Origin: Lachnospiraceae bacterium
GTDB lineage: Bacteria > Bacillota > Clostridia > Lachnospirales > Lachnospiraceae
DNA length: 30,931 nt
Reading direction: 5' to 3'
NCBI GenBank assembly: GCA_019423745.1
Contig: JAHZAV010000027.1
Coordinates: forward strand, 1 to 30,931
A program made the translations under genes and the position numbers. Below are positions 15,029 through 24,337 of the stretch, one piece after another. The first letter of the stretch is position 1; each line of letters begins with the position of its first letter. The notes below the pieces were generated by a model. That model was given only the letters and a program-made list of their open reading frames with translations, did not search any database and was not told where the DNA came from.

Positions 15029-16135
15029 ATGAAAATCATATGCAATAAATCAAATCTTGTAAAAGGAGTTAGCATTGTATCAAAAGCAGTTCCTTCTAAA
15101 ACAACAATGCCTATTTTGGAATGTATTCTTATTGATTCCACTATGGATATCATTAAACTTACAGCTAACGATATGGAACTTGGCATTCAAACAGAAATTG
15201 AAGGAGAAATTATTGAACATGGCATGATTGCCATTGATGCAAAAATCTTTTCAGAAATAGTAAGAAAACTTCCTGATAATGAAATTGTAATTGAAACAGA
15301 TCAAAATCTTCAGATGACAATTACCTGTGAAAAAGCTAAGTTCAATATTTCAGGAAAATCAGGAGATGATTTTTCATACCTTCCAATGATTGAAAAAAAT
15401 GAAACTGTGACAATATCTCAGTTTACTTTGAAAGAAGTAATCAGACAAACAATTTTCTCTATTGCTGATAATGAAAGCAATAAATTAATGACAGGGGAAT
15501 TATTTGAAATACAGAATGGAATTTTAAGAGTTGTTTCTTTGGATGGACATCGTATTTCTATTCGTAAGATAGAATTAAACGATCCCTGCGAAGACAGAAA
15601 GATAGTTGTTCCTGGAAAAACATTAATAGAGATTAGTAAAATTCTTTCCGGAGAAGTGGATAACAAAGTATGTATGTATTTTACCAGTAACCACATTGTG
15701 TTTGAGTTTGATAATACGATTGTCGTTTCCAGGCTGATTGAAGGAGAATATTTTAAAATTGATCAGATGCTTTCAAGCGATTATGAAACAAAAGTAAGAA
15801 TAAATAAAAAAGAATTTTTAAGTTGTATTGACAGGGCAACTCTTCTTGTAAAAGAAGGAGATAAAAAACCTATTATCATTAATATTGGTGACGAAGTTAT
15901 GGAACTTCGTATAAAATCACAGCTTGGATCAATGAATGAGGATATTGTGATTCATAAAGAGGGAAAAGATCTTATGATAGGATTTAATCCTAAATTTTTA
16001 ATTGATGCCCTTAGGGTAATTGATGATGAGGAAGTAGATCTTTATCTTATGAATGCAAAAGCTCCATGTTTTATAAAGGATGAACAAGAAAGTTATATTT
16101 ATTTGATTCTTCCTGTAAATTTTAATGCAATTTAA
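15029..16135 (+). CDS. dnaN: DNA polymerase III sliding clamp, beta subunit
   Basis: A 368-residue clamp that dimerises into a ring around DNA and tethers the replicative polymerase and repair proteins. Three repeated clamp domains of about 120 residues are recognisable, with family segments KAVPSKTTMPILECILI (about 16-32), SGKSGDDFSYLP, SLDGHRISIRKI and GFNPKFLIDAL near residue 320. The C-terminal LILPVN element of the partner-binding pocket is present (YIYLILPVNFNAI). AAGGAG precedes the ATG. It is probably co-transcribed with dnaA or from a promoter in the A/T-rich gap, and followed 20 bp later by yaaA. Confidence 0.97.
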   Translation: MKIICNKSNLVKGVSIVSKAVPSKTTMPILECILIDSTMDIIKLTANDMELGIQTEIEGEIIEHGMIAIDAKIFSEIVRKLPDNEIVIETDQNLQMTITCEKAKFNISGKSGDDFSYLPMIEKNETVTISQFTLKEVIRQTIFSIADNESNKLMTGELFEIQNGILRVVSLDGHRISIRKIELNDPCEDRKIVVPGKTLIEISKILSGEVDNKVCMYFTSNHIVFEFDNTIVVSRLIEGEYFKIDQMLSSDYETKVRINKKEFLSCIDRATLLVKEGDKKPIIINIGDEVMELRIKSQLGSMNEDIVIHKEGKDLMIGFNPKFLIDALRVIDDEEVDLYLMNAKAPCFIKDEQESYIYLILPVNFNAI

Positions 16136-16155
16136 GGCAAGAAGGGCGGATAAAA

Positions 16156-16365
16156 ATGCAATCTTTACATTTAAGAGATGAATTTATAAAGCTGGGACAG
16201 GCATTGAAAGCAACCGGACTTGTAGAATCAGGTGTAGAAGCAAAAGAAGTAATACAAGATGGGCTTGTTCAGGTAAATGGCGAAACTGATACAAGGCGGG
16301 GCAGAAAACTATATGCCGGAGATATTGTTACTTATGACGGGGAAGAGATAAAAATTGAAGATTAA
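16156..16365 (+). CDS. yaaA: S4-domain RNA-binding protein YaaA
   Basis: A 69-residue protein made almost entirely of one S4 RNA-binding domain (LGQALKATGLVESGVEAKEV, GLVQVNGETDTRRGRKL, GDIV). The Bacillus homologue (also called RlbA) is linked to ribosome assembly. It always lies between dnaN and recF in Firmicutes. Its last 11 nt overlap the start of recF, so the two are translationally coupled. Confidence 0.93.
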   Translation: MQSLHLRDEFIKLGQALKATGLVESGVEAKEVIQDGLVQVNGETDTRRGRKLYAGDIVTYDGEEIKIED

Positions 16366-17452
16366 ATCTTTAAAACTCAAAAATTTCAGAAATTATGATA
16401 TTCTGAATTTGAATTTTGATGATTCTACTAATATTTTTTATGGCAATAATGCTCAGGGAAAAACAAATATACTGGAATCTGTTTATCTTTGTGGGACGAC
16501 GAAGTCTCACAGAGGAGCAAAAGACAGAGATATGATTCTTTTTGGTCGGGATGAAGCTCATATAGAAACATTTGTTGAAAAAAAAGGAATCACTTATCAA
16601 ATAGATATACATCTGAAAAAGAATAGTCCCAAAGGTATTGCTATAAATAAAATACCGATCAAAAGAGCCAGTGAATTATTTGGTATTATAAACATCGTTT
16701 TTTTCTCCCCGGAAGATTTGAATATTATAAAAAATGGTCCCTCGGAGAGGAGAAGGTTCATAGATTTAGAACTTTCTCAGCTTGATAAAGTATATCTTAG
16801 CAATTTATCTAATTATAACAGGATAATAAATCAGAGAAATCATTTACTTAAAGATATTGTAAGACGGGAAAATGCACAAAAAAGTCTGTTGGATACATTG
16901 GATATATGGGATATTCAGCTTGCAGCTTATGGAGAAAAGCTAGTAGAAGCAAGAAAAAAATTTGTGCATCAAGTAAATGAAATTATATTGGATATTCATT
17001 CCAAATTAACAGGGAATACGGAAAAAATAGAGGTTTTGTATGAGCCTGATACAGGGAATATGTCTCTTTTTGATGCATTAAAAAAATACAGAGAAAGAGA
17101 TATTCGTATGAAAAGTACGACATGTGGGCCTCACAGAGACGATATATGTTTTATAACCAATGGAATAGATATACGTAAATTTGGATCACAAGGGCAACAA
17201 AGAACAGCAGCACTTTCATTGAAACTTTCAGAGATTGAACTGGTAAAAATGTCTGTAAAGGATACCCCTATACTTCTTCTTGATGATGTTTTGTCTGAAT
17301 TGGATAAATATAGGCAAAACTATTTATTAGAAAGTATACATGATATTCAGACTTTGATTACATGTACAGGAGTAGATGAATTTGTAAATAAGTGTTTTTC
17401 TATTAATAAAGTATTTCATGTCCATCAAGGGCATGTGACAATGGAGAACTAG
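16355..17452 (+). CDS. recF: DNA replication and repair protein RecF
   Basis: A 365-residue SMC-like ATPase that helps RecOR load RecA at gaps. Walker A is GNNAQGKTN (about residues 30-38), the signature region GSQGQQRTAALSLKLSE is near 280, and Walker B is ILLLDDVLSELD near 307. The start is TTG at 16355, overlapping yaaA by 11 nt, giving MKIKSLKLKNFRNYD, which matches family starts; GGGGAAGAG lies just upstream. The gene ends 9 bp before gyrB. The non-ATG start and overlap imply low, coupled expression. Confidence 0.96.
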   Translation: MKIKSLKLKNFRNYDILNLNFDDSTNIFYGNNAQGKTNILESVYLCGTTKSHRGAKDRDMILFGRDEAHIETFVEKKGITYQIDIHLKKNSPKGIAINKIPIKRASELFGIINIVFFSPEDLNIIKNGPSERRRFIDLELSQLDKVYLSNLSNYNRIINQRNHLLKDIVRRENAQKSLLDTLDIWDIQLAAYGEKLVEARKKFVHQVNEIILDIHSKLTGNTEKIEVLYEPDTGNMSLFDALKKYRERDIRMKSTTCGPHRDDICFITNGIDIRKFGSQGQQRTAALSLKLSEIELVKMSVKDTPILLLDDVLSELDKYRQNYLLESIHDIQTLITCTGVDEFVNKCFSINKVFHVHQGHVTMEN

Positions 17453-17461
17453 GAGGAAATT

Positions 17462-19396
17462 ATGAGTACAGAAAAGGTACAGCATGAGTATGGTGCAGAT
17501 GAAATTCAGATATTGGAAGGACTTGAGGCCGTTAGAAAAAGGCCTGGTATGTATATCGGAAGTACATCTGCAAGAGGACTGCATCATCTAGTTTATGAGA
17601 TTGTTGATAATTCTGTAGATGAGGCATTGGCAGGATTCTGTGACAGTATATATGTGGAAATAAATAAAGATAATTCCATTACAGTAACTGACAATGGACG
17701 TGGTATTCCAGTTGGAATTAATCACAAGGCAGGCATTCCGGCTGTAGAAGTAGTCTTTACTGTACTTCATGCAGGTGGAAAGTTTGGAGGAGGAGGATAT
17801 AAAGTTTCCGGCGGACTCCATGGAGTAGGTGCATCTGTTGTAAATGCTCTTTCTAATTGGTTAGAAGTAGAAATATGCAATGGAGGAAAAGTATATAAAC
17901 AGCGTTATGAGAGAGGAAAGGTTATCAATAAGCTGGAAGTTATTGGAGAATGTGATCCGCAAAAGACAGGAACAAAGGTAACTTTTATGCCGGATGATAC
18001 CATATTTGAAGAGACTGTTTTTGAATATGATGTATTAAAAAGAAGACTTAGAGAGATGGCATTTCTCACCAGAGGATTAAAAATTGTGTTGATAGATCAC
18101 AGACCGGAAGAAGGTCCTGTGGAAAAGTCTTTCCATTATGAGGGAGGAATTAAGGAATTCGTTACTTATTTGAACAGAAGCAGTAATCCTCTATATGAAG
18201 ATGTTATTTATTGTGAAGGAATCGTAAATAATGTGCAGGTAGAAGTAGCAATGCAGCATAATGATTCATATACAGATAATACGTATGGATTTGTTAATAA
18301 TATTACAACTCCGGAGGGCGGAACTCATATTGTAGGATTCAGAAATGCCCTTACAAAGACATTTAATGATTATGCGAGAAAAAATAAACTTTTAAAGGAC
18401 AGTGAACCTAACTTATCTGGAGAAGATATAAGAGAAGGTTTGACAGCTATTGTCAGTGTAAAAATTGAAGAGCCACAGTTTGAAGGACAAACAAAACAAA
18501 AACTTGGAAACAGCGAAGCAAGGGGAGCTGTGGACAATGTAGTAAGCAAACAGCTGGAAATTTATCTGGAACAAAATCCATCAATTGCTAAAACAACAAT
18601 AGAGAAATCTGTTTTGGCTCAAAGAGCAAGAGAAGCAGCAAGAAAGGCAAGAGATTTAACAAGAAGAAAATCTGCTCTGGATGGAATGTCTCTGCCAGGA
18701 AAGCTTGCGGATTGTTCTGACAAAGATCCGGCAAAATGTGAAATTTACATTGTAGAGGGAGATTCCGCCGGAGGCTCTGCAAAAACGGCAAGAGACAGAG
18801 CAACTCAAGCTATTCTTCCTCTTAGAGGGAAAATATTAAATGTAGAAAAGGCACGTTTGGATAAAATTTATGCCAATGCAGAAATTAAAGCAATGATTAC
18901 TGCATTTGGAACAGGAATTCATGATGATTTTGATATTTCAAAACTTCGTTATCATAAAATTATTATCATGACAGATGCCGATGTAGACGGAGCTCATATT
19001 AGTACCTTGCTTTTGACATTTATGTATCGGTTTATGCCTGAACTTATTAAGCAGGGATATGTATATCTTGCAAAACCACCTCTTTTTAAATTGGAGAAAA
19101 ATAAAAAGATTTGGTATGCATATGATGAAAAAGAATTAGACAAGATTTTACAGGAAGTAGGAAGAGATTCTAATAATAAAATTCAGCGTTACAAAGGACT
19201 TGGAGAAATGGATGCAGAGCAGCTCTGGGAGACAACAATGGATCCGGAACATCGTATTTTGGAAAAAGTAGTCATGGACGATGAAACAACATCGGAATTG
19301 GATCTTATATTTACAACTCTTATGGGAGATAAAGTAGAACCAAGACGTGAATTTATTGAAGAAAATGCAAAATATGTTCAGAATCTGGATATATAA
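17462..19396 (+). CDS. gyrB: DNA gyrase subunit B
   Basis: The 644-residue ATPase subunit of gyrase, which drives negative supercoiling with GyrA. The GHKL ATPase fold has RKRPGMYIGSTSARGLHHLV and EIVDNSVDEALAG (the catalytic Glu and Asn), then GGKFGGGGYKVSGGLHGVGAS-type ATP lid sequence near residues 100-120. The TOPRIM domain carries EGDSAGGSAK (near 430) and DADVDGAHI (near 505), and the C terminus has the RYKGLGEMDAEQLWETTMD motif. AGGAGG precedes the ATG. Length is typical for Firmicutes. It is followed 37 bp later by gyrA. Confidence 0.98.
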   Translation: MSTEKVQHEYGADEIQILEGLEAVRKRPGMYIGSTSARGLHHLVYEIVDNSVDEALAGFCDSIYVEINKDNSITVTDNGRGIPVGINHKAGIPAVEVVFTVLHAGGKFGGGGYKVSGGLHGVGASVVNALSNWLEVEICNGGKVYKQRYERGKVINKLEVIGECDPQKTGTKVTFMPDDTIFEETVFEYDVLKRRLREMAFLTRGLKIVLIDHRPEEGPVEKSFHYEGGIKEFVTYLNRSSNPLYEDVIYCEGIVNNVQVEVAMQHNDSYTDNTYGFVNNITTPEGGTHIVGFRNALTKTFNDYARKNKLLKDSEPNLSGEDIREGLTAIVSVKIEEPQFEGQTKQKLGNSEARGAVDNVVSKQLEIYLEQNPSIAKTTIEKSVLAQRAREAARKARDLTRRKSALDGMSLPGKLADCSDKDPAKCEIYIVEGDSAGGSAKTARDRATQAILPLRGKILNVEKARLDKIYANAEIKAMITAFGTGIHDDFDISKLRYHKIIIMTDADVDGAHISTLLLTFMYRFMPELIKQGYVYLAKPPLFKLEKNKKIWYAYDEKELDKILQEVGRDSNNKIQRYKGLGEMDAEQLWETTMDPEHRILEKVVMDDETTSELDLIFTTLMGDKVEPRREFIEENAKYVQNLDI

Positions 19397-19433
19397 TTAA
19401 ATTCCTGATCATCAGACAGAAAGGTAGAAAAGA

Positions 19434-21917
19434 ATGGAAGATAACATTTTTGATAAAGTCCAGGAAGTAGACCTGAAAAAAACAATGGAAAAATCCTATA
19501 TTGACTACGCTATGAGCGTTATTGCTTCCAGAGCTCTTCCGGATGTAAGGGACGGTTTAAAACCAGTACAAAGAAGAATACTTTATTCCATGATTGAGCT
19601 TAATAACGGGCCAGATAAACCGCATAGAAAATGTGCCCGTATCGTTGGTGATACCATGGGTAAATATCATCCTCATGGGGATAGCTCTATTTATGGAGCA
19701 CTCGTCAATATGGCTCAGGAGTGGTCAACCAGATATCCTTTGGTTGACGGTCATGGAAATTTTGGAAGTGTGGATGGCGACGGCGCTGCAGCTATGCGTT
19801 ATACTGAGGCAAGATTAAGTAAAATATCTATGGAGCTGACTGCAGATATTAATAAAGATACCGTTGATTTTGCTCCAAACTTTGATGAAACGGAAAAAGA
19901 ACCGGTTGTACTTCCATCAAGATTTCCAAATCTTCTGGTTAATGGTACTTCCGGTATTGCAGTAGGAATGGCAACTAATATTCCACCTCATAATTTAAGA
20001 GAAGTCATTGATGCTGTTGTAAAAATCATTGATGATCAGATTGAAGACAAGGATGTTACTACAATGGAAGAAATCCTTGGAATCATAAAAGGTCCTGATT
20101 TTCCAACAGGAGCTACTATTCTTGGAACAAGGGGAATAGAAGAAGCATATAGGACAGGAAGAGGTAAAATTAGAGTTCGTGCAGTGACAGATATTGAGAC
20201 ACTTCCAAATGGAAAAAGCCGAATTATTGTAACAGAACTTCCCTATATGGTAAATAAGGCAAGATTAATTGAAAAGATTGCTGAACTGGTAAGAGATAAA
20301 AAAATTGATGGAATTACGGAATTGAGTGATCAATCAAATAGAGAAGGAATGAGAGTATGCATTGAGTTGAGAAGAGATGCCAATGCAAATGTTATTCTGA
20401 ATCAGCTCTATAAGCATACACAGCTCCAGGATACATTTGGAGTCATTATGCTTGCTCTTGTCAATAATGAACCAAAAGTAATGAATCTTCTTGAAATGCT
20501 GAATTATTATCTGGCACATCAGGAAGAGGTTGTAACAAGAAGAACCAAATATGAGCTGAATAAGGCAGAAGAAAGGGCTCATATTTTAAAAGGTCTTCTT
20601 ATTGCCTTAGATCACATTGATGAAGTAATCAGCATTATCAGAGGATCTGAAACAGTACAGATTGCAAAAGCAGAGCTTATTAAACGGTTTGATCTTTCAG
20701 AGGCGCAGGCACAGGCAATTGTAGATATGCGTCTTCGTGCTTTGACAGGTTTGGAAAGAGAAAAGCTGGAAAATGAATATAATGAGCTTATGAAGCTGAT
20801 TGAAGAACTGAAAGCTATTTTGGCTGACAGAAAAGTACTTCTTGGTGTAATCCGTAAAGAAATTCTTGTTATTCGAGATAAATATGGCGATGACAGAAAG
20901 ACAAAGATCGGGTTTGATGCTTATGATATTTCTATGGAAGATCTGATTCCAAAAGAAAATGTTGTCATTACCATGACAAAACTTGGCTATATTAAGAGAA
21001 TGTCAGAAGATACTTTTAAATCTCAAAACAGAGGCGGAAAAGGCATCAAAGGAATGCAGACAATTGAAGCTGATTATGTAGAAGAATTGTTTATGACACA
21101 TACACATCATTATATTATGTTCTTTACGAATGCAGGGCGTGTATACCGACTCAAAGGATATGAAGTTCCAGAAGCAGGAAGAACAGCAAGAGGTACAGCA
21201 ATTATCAATCTTCTGCAGCTTATGCCGGATGAGAAGATCACAGCAGTAATTCCTATTGATGAATATAGGGATGGAGAGTATCTGTTCATGGCTACCAGAA
21301 AAGGTCTTGTAAAGAAGACTCCTTTGAAAGAATATGCGAATGTAAGAAAGACAGGACTTGCAGCCATTACTTTAAGAGAAGATGATGAACTGATTGAAGT
21401 AAAATATACAGATAATGACAGAGATATTCTTCTTGCAACAAAGTATGGACAGTGTATCAGATTTAGTGAGAAAGATGTAAGACCTACCGGACGTACTTCT
21501 ATGGGTGTAAGAGGTATGAATTTGACAGATCATGACGAGATTATTGGAATGCAGCTTGATTCCCAGGGAACACATCTTTTGATCGTATCAGAAAAAGGTA
21601 TGGGAAAACGTACTTCTATGGATGAATTTACGACACAAAACAGAGGTGGTAAAGGAGTCAAATGCTATAAGATTACAGAAAAAACCGGAAATGTTGTTGG
21701 TATTAAGGCAGTAAATGAAGATAATGAGATTATGATTATCAACACAGAAGGAATTGTAATCCGTATGGAATGTGCTAGTATATCAATTCTTGGAAGAATT
21801 ACTTCTGGAGTGAAACTTATTAATTTACAAAATAATGATAAGGTTGCTAGTATTGCCAAGGTAAGAAAAGGCGATGAGGAAGAAAGTAATTCTGAAGAAG
21901 AAAAAGAAGAATCATAA
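19434..21917 (+). CDS. gyrA: DNA gyrase subunit A
   Basis: The 827-residue breakage-reunion subunit. The winged-helix region has the catalytic Tyr123 in AAMRYTEARLS. The quinolone-resistance region is HPHGDSSIYGALVNMAQ (about 79-95): Ser84 matches E. coli Ser83, and Gly88 stands where E. coli has Asp87. The C-terminal beta-pinwheel begins about residue 500 and carries the GyrA-box as QNRGGKG near 526, with a second copy near 735. The tail is acidic (EESNSEEEKEES). A GGTAG-type ribosome site, weaker than that of gyrB, precedes the ATG. A strong terminator follows. Confidence 0.98.
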   Translation: MEDNIFDKVQEVDLKKTMEKSYIDYAMSVIASRALPDVRDGLKPVQRRILYSMIELNNGPDKPHRKCARIVGDTMGKYHPHGDSSIYGALVNMAQEWSTRYPLVDGHGNFGSVDGDGAAAMRYTEARLSKISMELTADINKDTVDFAPNFDETEKEPVVLPSRFPNLLVNGTSGIAVGMATNIPPHNLREVIDAVVKIIDDQIEDKDVTTMEEILGIIKGPDFPTGATILGTRGIEEAYRTGRGKIRVRAVTDIETLPNGKSRIIVTELPYMVNKARLIEKIAELVRDKKIDGITELSDQSNREGMRVCIELRRDANANVILNQLYKHTQLQDTFGVIMLALVNNEPKVMNLLEMLNYYLAHQEEVVTRRTKYELNKAEERAHILKGLLIALDHIDEVISIIRGSETVQIAKAELIKRFDLSEAQAQAIVDMRLRALTGLEREKLENEYNELMKLIEELKAILADRKVLLGVIRKEILVIRDKYGDDRKTKIGFDAYDISMEDLIPKENVVITMTKLGYIKRMSEDTFKSQNRGGKGIKGMQTIEADYVEELFMTHTHHYIMFFTNAGRVYRLKGYEVPEAGRTARGTAIINLLQLMPDEKITAVIPIDEYRDGEYLFMATRKGLVKKTPLKEYANVRKTGLAAITLREDDELIEVKYTDNDRDILLATKYGQCIRFSEKDVRPTGRTSMGVRGMNLTDHDEIIGMQLDSQGTHLLIVSEKGMGKRTSMDEFTTQNRGGKGVKCYKITEKTGNVVGIKAVNEDNEIMIINTEGIVIRMECASISILGRITSGVKLINLQNNDKVASIAKVRKGDEEESNSEEEKEES

Positions 21918-21946
21918 ATAGTCCCAGGAAAAAGGAAAAAAATCAT

Positions 21947-21991
21947 AAAAATATCCCTGCAAATGAATATTCCATTTGCAGGGATATTTTT
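21947..21991. terminator. Bidirectional terminator between gyrA and the redox-protein gene
   Basis: A 19-bp perfect stem (21947-21965 with 21973-21991) around a 7-nt loop, with A runs before and T runs after on both strands. It separates the convergent gyrA and C_GCAxxG_C_C genes. Confidence 0.93.
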
Positions 21992-22008
21992 ATATAGTTA
22001 CTATAAAA

Positions 22009-22473
22009 TTATTTTTTACATAATCTACTGTGATCAATTTCCCGAAGAATAATTTCAGCAGTTTTTTCTACAGTAGCGATGACAAATTTCGCACATTGTG
22101 CTTTTCTCTCTGGAGAATTATTATCTAAGCCCCTTGTAAGGACACGGCAACATGTTCCACCACATGTTTCTTTGAAAAAGTCATGCATTTCATTGCATAA
22201 CTGGAAACAAAAAACATTACTCGGATCACCAGGCTGCGTTCTCCCAAAAAAGTAACCAATACACATAATCGAACCCGCAAGAGCACCACAAATACATCCG
22301 GCTCCTCCAAGTCCCCATGGAAAACCACTACTCATAGCAATGGCATCATCAGGCATATCCAATTCAAAATTTTTCTTAATAGCGTAGATTACAGATTCTG
22401 AACAGGTGAAACCAGAATGAAAGATATCAACAGCATCCTGTTTCAGGTGTTCCATGTCAATTGATGTAGTCAT
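22009..22473 (-). CDS. C_GCAxxG_C_C family (putative redox-active) protein
   Basis: A 154-residue cysteine-rich protein of the C_GCAxxG_C_C family, found in anaerobes and thought to be redox-active or metal-binding; no defined reaction is known. The family cysteines are visible: Cys in GFTCSESV, the GAGCICGALAG core, CFQLC, CGGTCCR and a late AQCAKFV. There is no export signal, so it is probably cytoplasmic. I start at the ATG at 22473, which has AAAGGAGG 7 nt upstream; a longer frame to 22545 exists but its extra residues run across the promoter. A promoter (TTGCAC-17-TATAAT) lies upstream, with its -35 inside a large palindrome. It is monocistronic. Confidence 0.88.
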   Translation of the reverse strand: MTTSIDMEHLKQDAVDIFHSGFTCSESVIYAIKKNFELDMPDDAIAMSSGFPWGLGGAGCICGALAGSIMCIGYFFGRTQPGDPSNVFCFQLCNEMHDFFKETCGGTCCRVLTRGLDNNSPERKAQCAKFVIATVEKTAEIILREIDHSRLCKK

Positions 22474-22501
22474 AGAAAAACCTCCTTTTGTAGATAAGAT
22501 A

Positions 22502-22530
22502 ATTATAAAATGGTGGAGAGAAAAGTGCAA
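22502..22530 (-). promoter_or_regulatory. Promoter of the C_GCAxxG_C_C gene
   Basis: On the minus strand TTGCAC (22530-22525), 17 nt, TATAAT (22507-22502). The -10 is perfect and the -35 matches three of six. Four or more bases of the -35 are inside the palindrome arm. Confidence 0.6.
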
Positions 22531-22574
22531 TTGGGGACGTAACATTTTTTAAAAATGTTACGTCCCCAATTGCA
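22526..22574. repeat. 49-bp perfect palindrome (REP-like element or operator)
   Basis: Two 24-nt arms are exact inverted copies around one central T. The core motif is TTGGGGACGTAACAT and its complement ATGTTACGTCCCCAA. The G-rich tip and the size resemble palindromes mobilised by REP-associated tyrosine transposases, but no transposase is nearby. It could also be a regulator-binding site, as it overlaps the promoter of the redox gene. The next 220 bp to the right are very A/T-rich with nothing else recognised. Confidence 0.8.
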
Positions 22575-22795
22575 ATATACCCTGTATATTTTTGTAATTG
22601 TATATCAAATTTATAATAAAAAAATAGAAAAGATATATTTTTATATTTTAAAAGAAATTATTAAATTTCGATTTGGAATAGTATAGATAAGCATTTACAA
22701 TTTCTATTATATAATTATGACCGTTTTAAATTTAATGATATAGATATTTTCTAAAATTGATATAAAGAAAAAAGAAATAATATTTAAGAAGGGAA

Positions 22796-22824
22796 TTGAT
22801 TCTAAAATAAAAATTAAATAAAAT
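22796..22824 (+). promoter_or_regulatory. Candidate promoter of the decarboxylase operon
   Basis: TTGATT (22796-22801), 17 nt, TAAAAT (22819-22824), giving a leader of about 25 nt. The background is so A/T-rich that chance matches are likely. Confidence 0.4.
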
Positions 22825-22854
22825 ATAGGGGAAAAGAACAAGGAGGATAAGTAA

Positions 22855-24327
22855 GTGGAAAATAAAGTAAATGATTTAAGAAGTGCACTTGAATTGTTGA
22901 AAAAAATGCCAGGACAATTATTGGAAACGGATATAGAAGTAGAACCAATGGCAGAATTGTCTGGTGTGTATAGACATATAGGAGCTGGGGGAACTGTTAT
23001 GCGTCCGACCAAAGAGGGTCCTGCTATGATTTTTAATCATGTAAAGGGTCATCCAGGAGCTAGAGTTGCTATTGGACTTTTGGCAAGCCGAAAACGAGTT
23101 GCTGCTCTTCTGGGAGGTAAGCCGGAAGATTTGGGTAAAATGCTTTATCATAGTGTAGATCATCCAATTGCTCCCGTTATGAAAGAGGGTCCTGCTCTTT
23201 GTCAGCAAGTAGTTCACCGGGCAGAAGAACCAGATTTTGATCTTTATAAACTTGTTCCGGCACCAACCAATACGCCGGATGATGCAGGTCCTTATATTAC
23301 AATGGGTATGTGTTACGCTACACATCCGGATACAGGTCTTAGTGATGTAACTATTCACAGACTTTGTATTCAAGGAAAAGATGAATTATCTATTTTCTTT
23401 ACACCAGGAGCAAGGCATATAGGAGCTATGGCAGAAAGAGCAGAGGAGTTAGGAAAAAAATTGCCGATATCCATTAGTATAGGAGTGGATCCGGCAATTG
23501 AAATCGGGTCTTGTTTTGAACCGCCAACAACTCCTCTTGGATATGATGAACTTGCAGTCGCCGGAGCCCTTCGTGGAGAACCAGTAGAGTTATGCCAGTG
23601 TCTGACAGTCAATGAACGTGCTATTGCAAATGCAGAATATGTCATAGAAGGGGAAGTTATTCCAGGAGTCAGAGTGCAGGAAGATCAAAATAGCCATACA
23701 GGTTATGCAATGCCTGAATTTCCTGGATATACTGGTCCCGCAAGTTCTCAGTGCTGGCTGATCAAAGTAAAAGCCGTAACACACAGAGAAAATCCTATTA
23801 TGCAGACTTGCATCGGACCAAGTGAAGAACATGTTTCTATGGCAGGAATTCCTACAGAAGCCAGCATTTATGGAATGGTAGAAAAAGCAATGCCTGGAAG
23901 ACTAAAAAATGTATACTGTGCTTCTGCAGGTGGCGGAAAATATATGGCAGTTCTTCAATTTCAGAAAAAAGAAGCAAGTGATGAAGGACGTCAAAGGCAG
24001 GCTGCACTTTTGGCATTTTCTGCTTTTAGCGAGCTGAAGCACGTATTTCTTGTAGATGAAGATGTGGATTGTTTTGATATGAATGATGTATTATGGGCAA
24101 TGAATACAAGATTCCAGGGAGATACAGATATCATTACGATACCAGGTGTGCGTTGTCATCCATTAGATCCGTCAAATGATCCATCTTGTTCAAAAAATAT
24201 TCGGGATCATGGTATTGCATGCAAGACAATATTTGATTGTACAGTTCCTTTTGATCAGAAAGAGAGATTTAAGAGAGCAAGATTTATGGATGTAGATCCT
24301 GAAAAGTGGATAAAAAATACAAAATAA
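22855..24327 (+). CDS. UbiD family decarboxylase
   Basis: A 490-residue UbiD-type enzyme. Members use prenylated FMN to remove or add CO2 on unsaturated or aromatic acids. Family features: a three-domain layout, GPAMIFNHVKGHPGARVAIGL-like start of the N-terminal domain, the substrate/prFMN-site region SDVTIHRLCIQG (Arg near residue 170), EYVIEGEVIPG with the conserved Glu (about 261-271), and CIGPSEEH. Substrate cannot be read; the neighbouring LpdD-like protein points to the gallate/protocatechuate (LpdC) type. Translation starts at GTG with AGGAGG 8 nt upstream. The next gene begins 10 bp after the stop. No flavin prenyltransferase (UbiX/LpdB) gene is present in the window, so the cofactor must be supplied from elsewhere. 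Confidence 0.88.
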   Translation: MENKVNDLRSALELLKKMPGQLLETDIEVEPMAELSGVYRHIGAGGTVMRPTKEGPAMIFNHVKGHPGARVAIGLLASRKRVAALLGGKPEDLGKMLYHSVDHPIAPVMKEGPALCQQVVHRAEEPDFDLYKLVPAPTNTPDDAGPYITMGMCYATHPDTGLSDVTIHRLCIQGKDELSIFFTPGARHIGAMAERAEELGKKLPISISIGVDPAIEIGSCFEPPTTPLGYDELAVAGALRGEPVELCQCLTVNERAIANAEYVIEGEVIPGVRVQEDQNSHTGYAMPEFPGYTGPASSQCWLIKVKAVTHRENPIMQTCIGPSEEHVSMAGIPTEASIYGMVEKAMPGRLKNVYCASAGGGKYMAVLQFQKKEASDEGRQRQAALLAFSAFSELKHVFLVDEDVDCFDMNDVLWAMNTRFQGDTDIITIPGVRCHPLDPSNDPSCSKNIRDHGIACKTIFDCTVPFDQKERFKRARFMDVDPEKWIKNTK

Positions 24328-24337
24328 GAGGAAAAAG

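Noticed and set aside
19594..19818. Open 74-codon frame inside gyrA
   Set aside because: It is a frame shadow of the conserved gyrA catalytic region with no ribosome site or recognisable product.
22474..22545. Longer start for the C_GCAxxG_C_C protein
   Set aside because: The added 24 residues would be translated through the promoter, and the AAAGGAGG site clearly serves the ATG at 22473.
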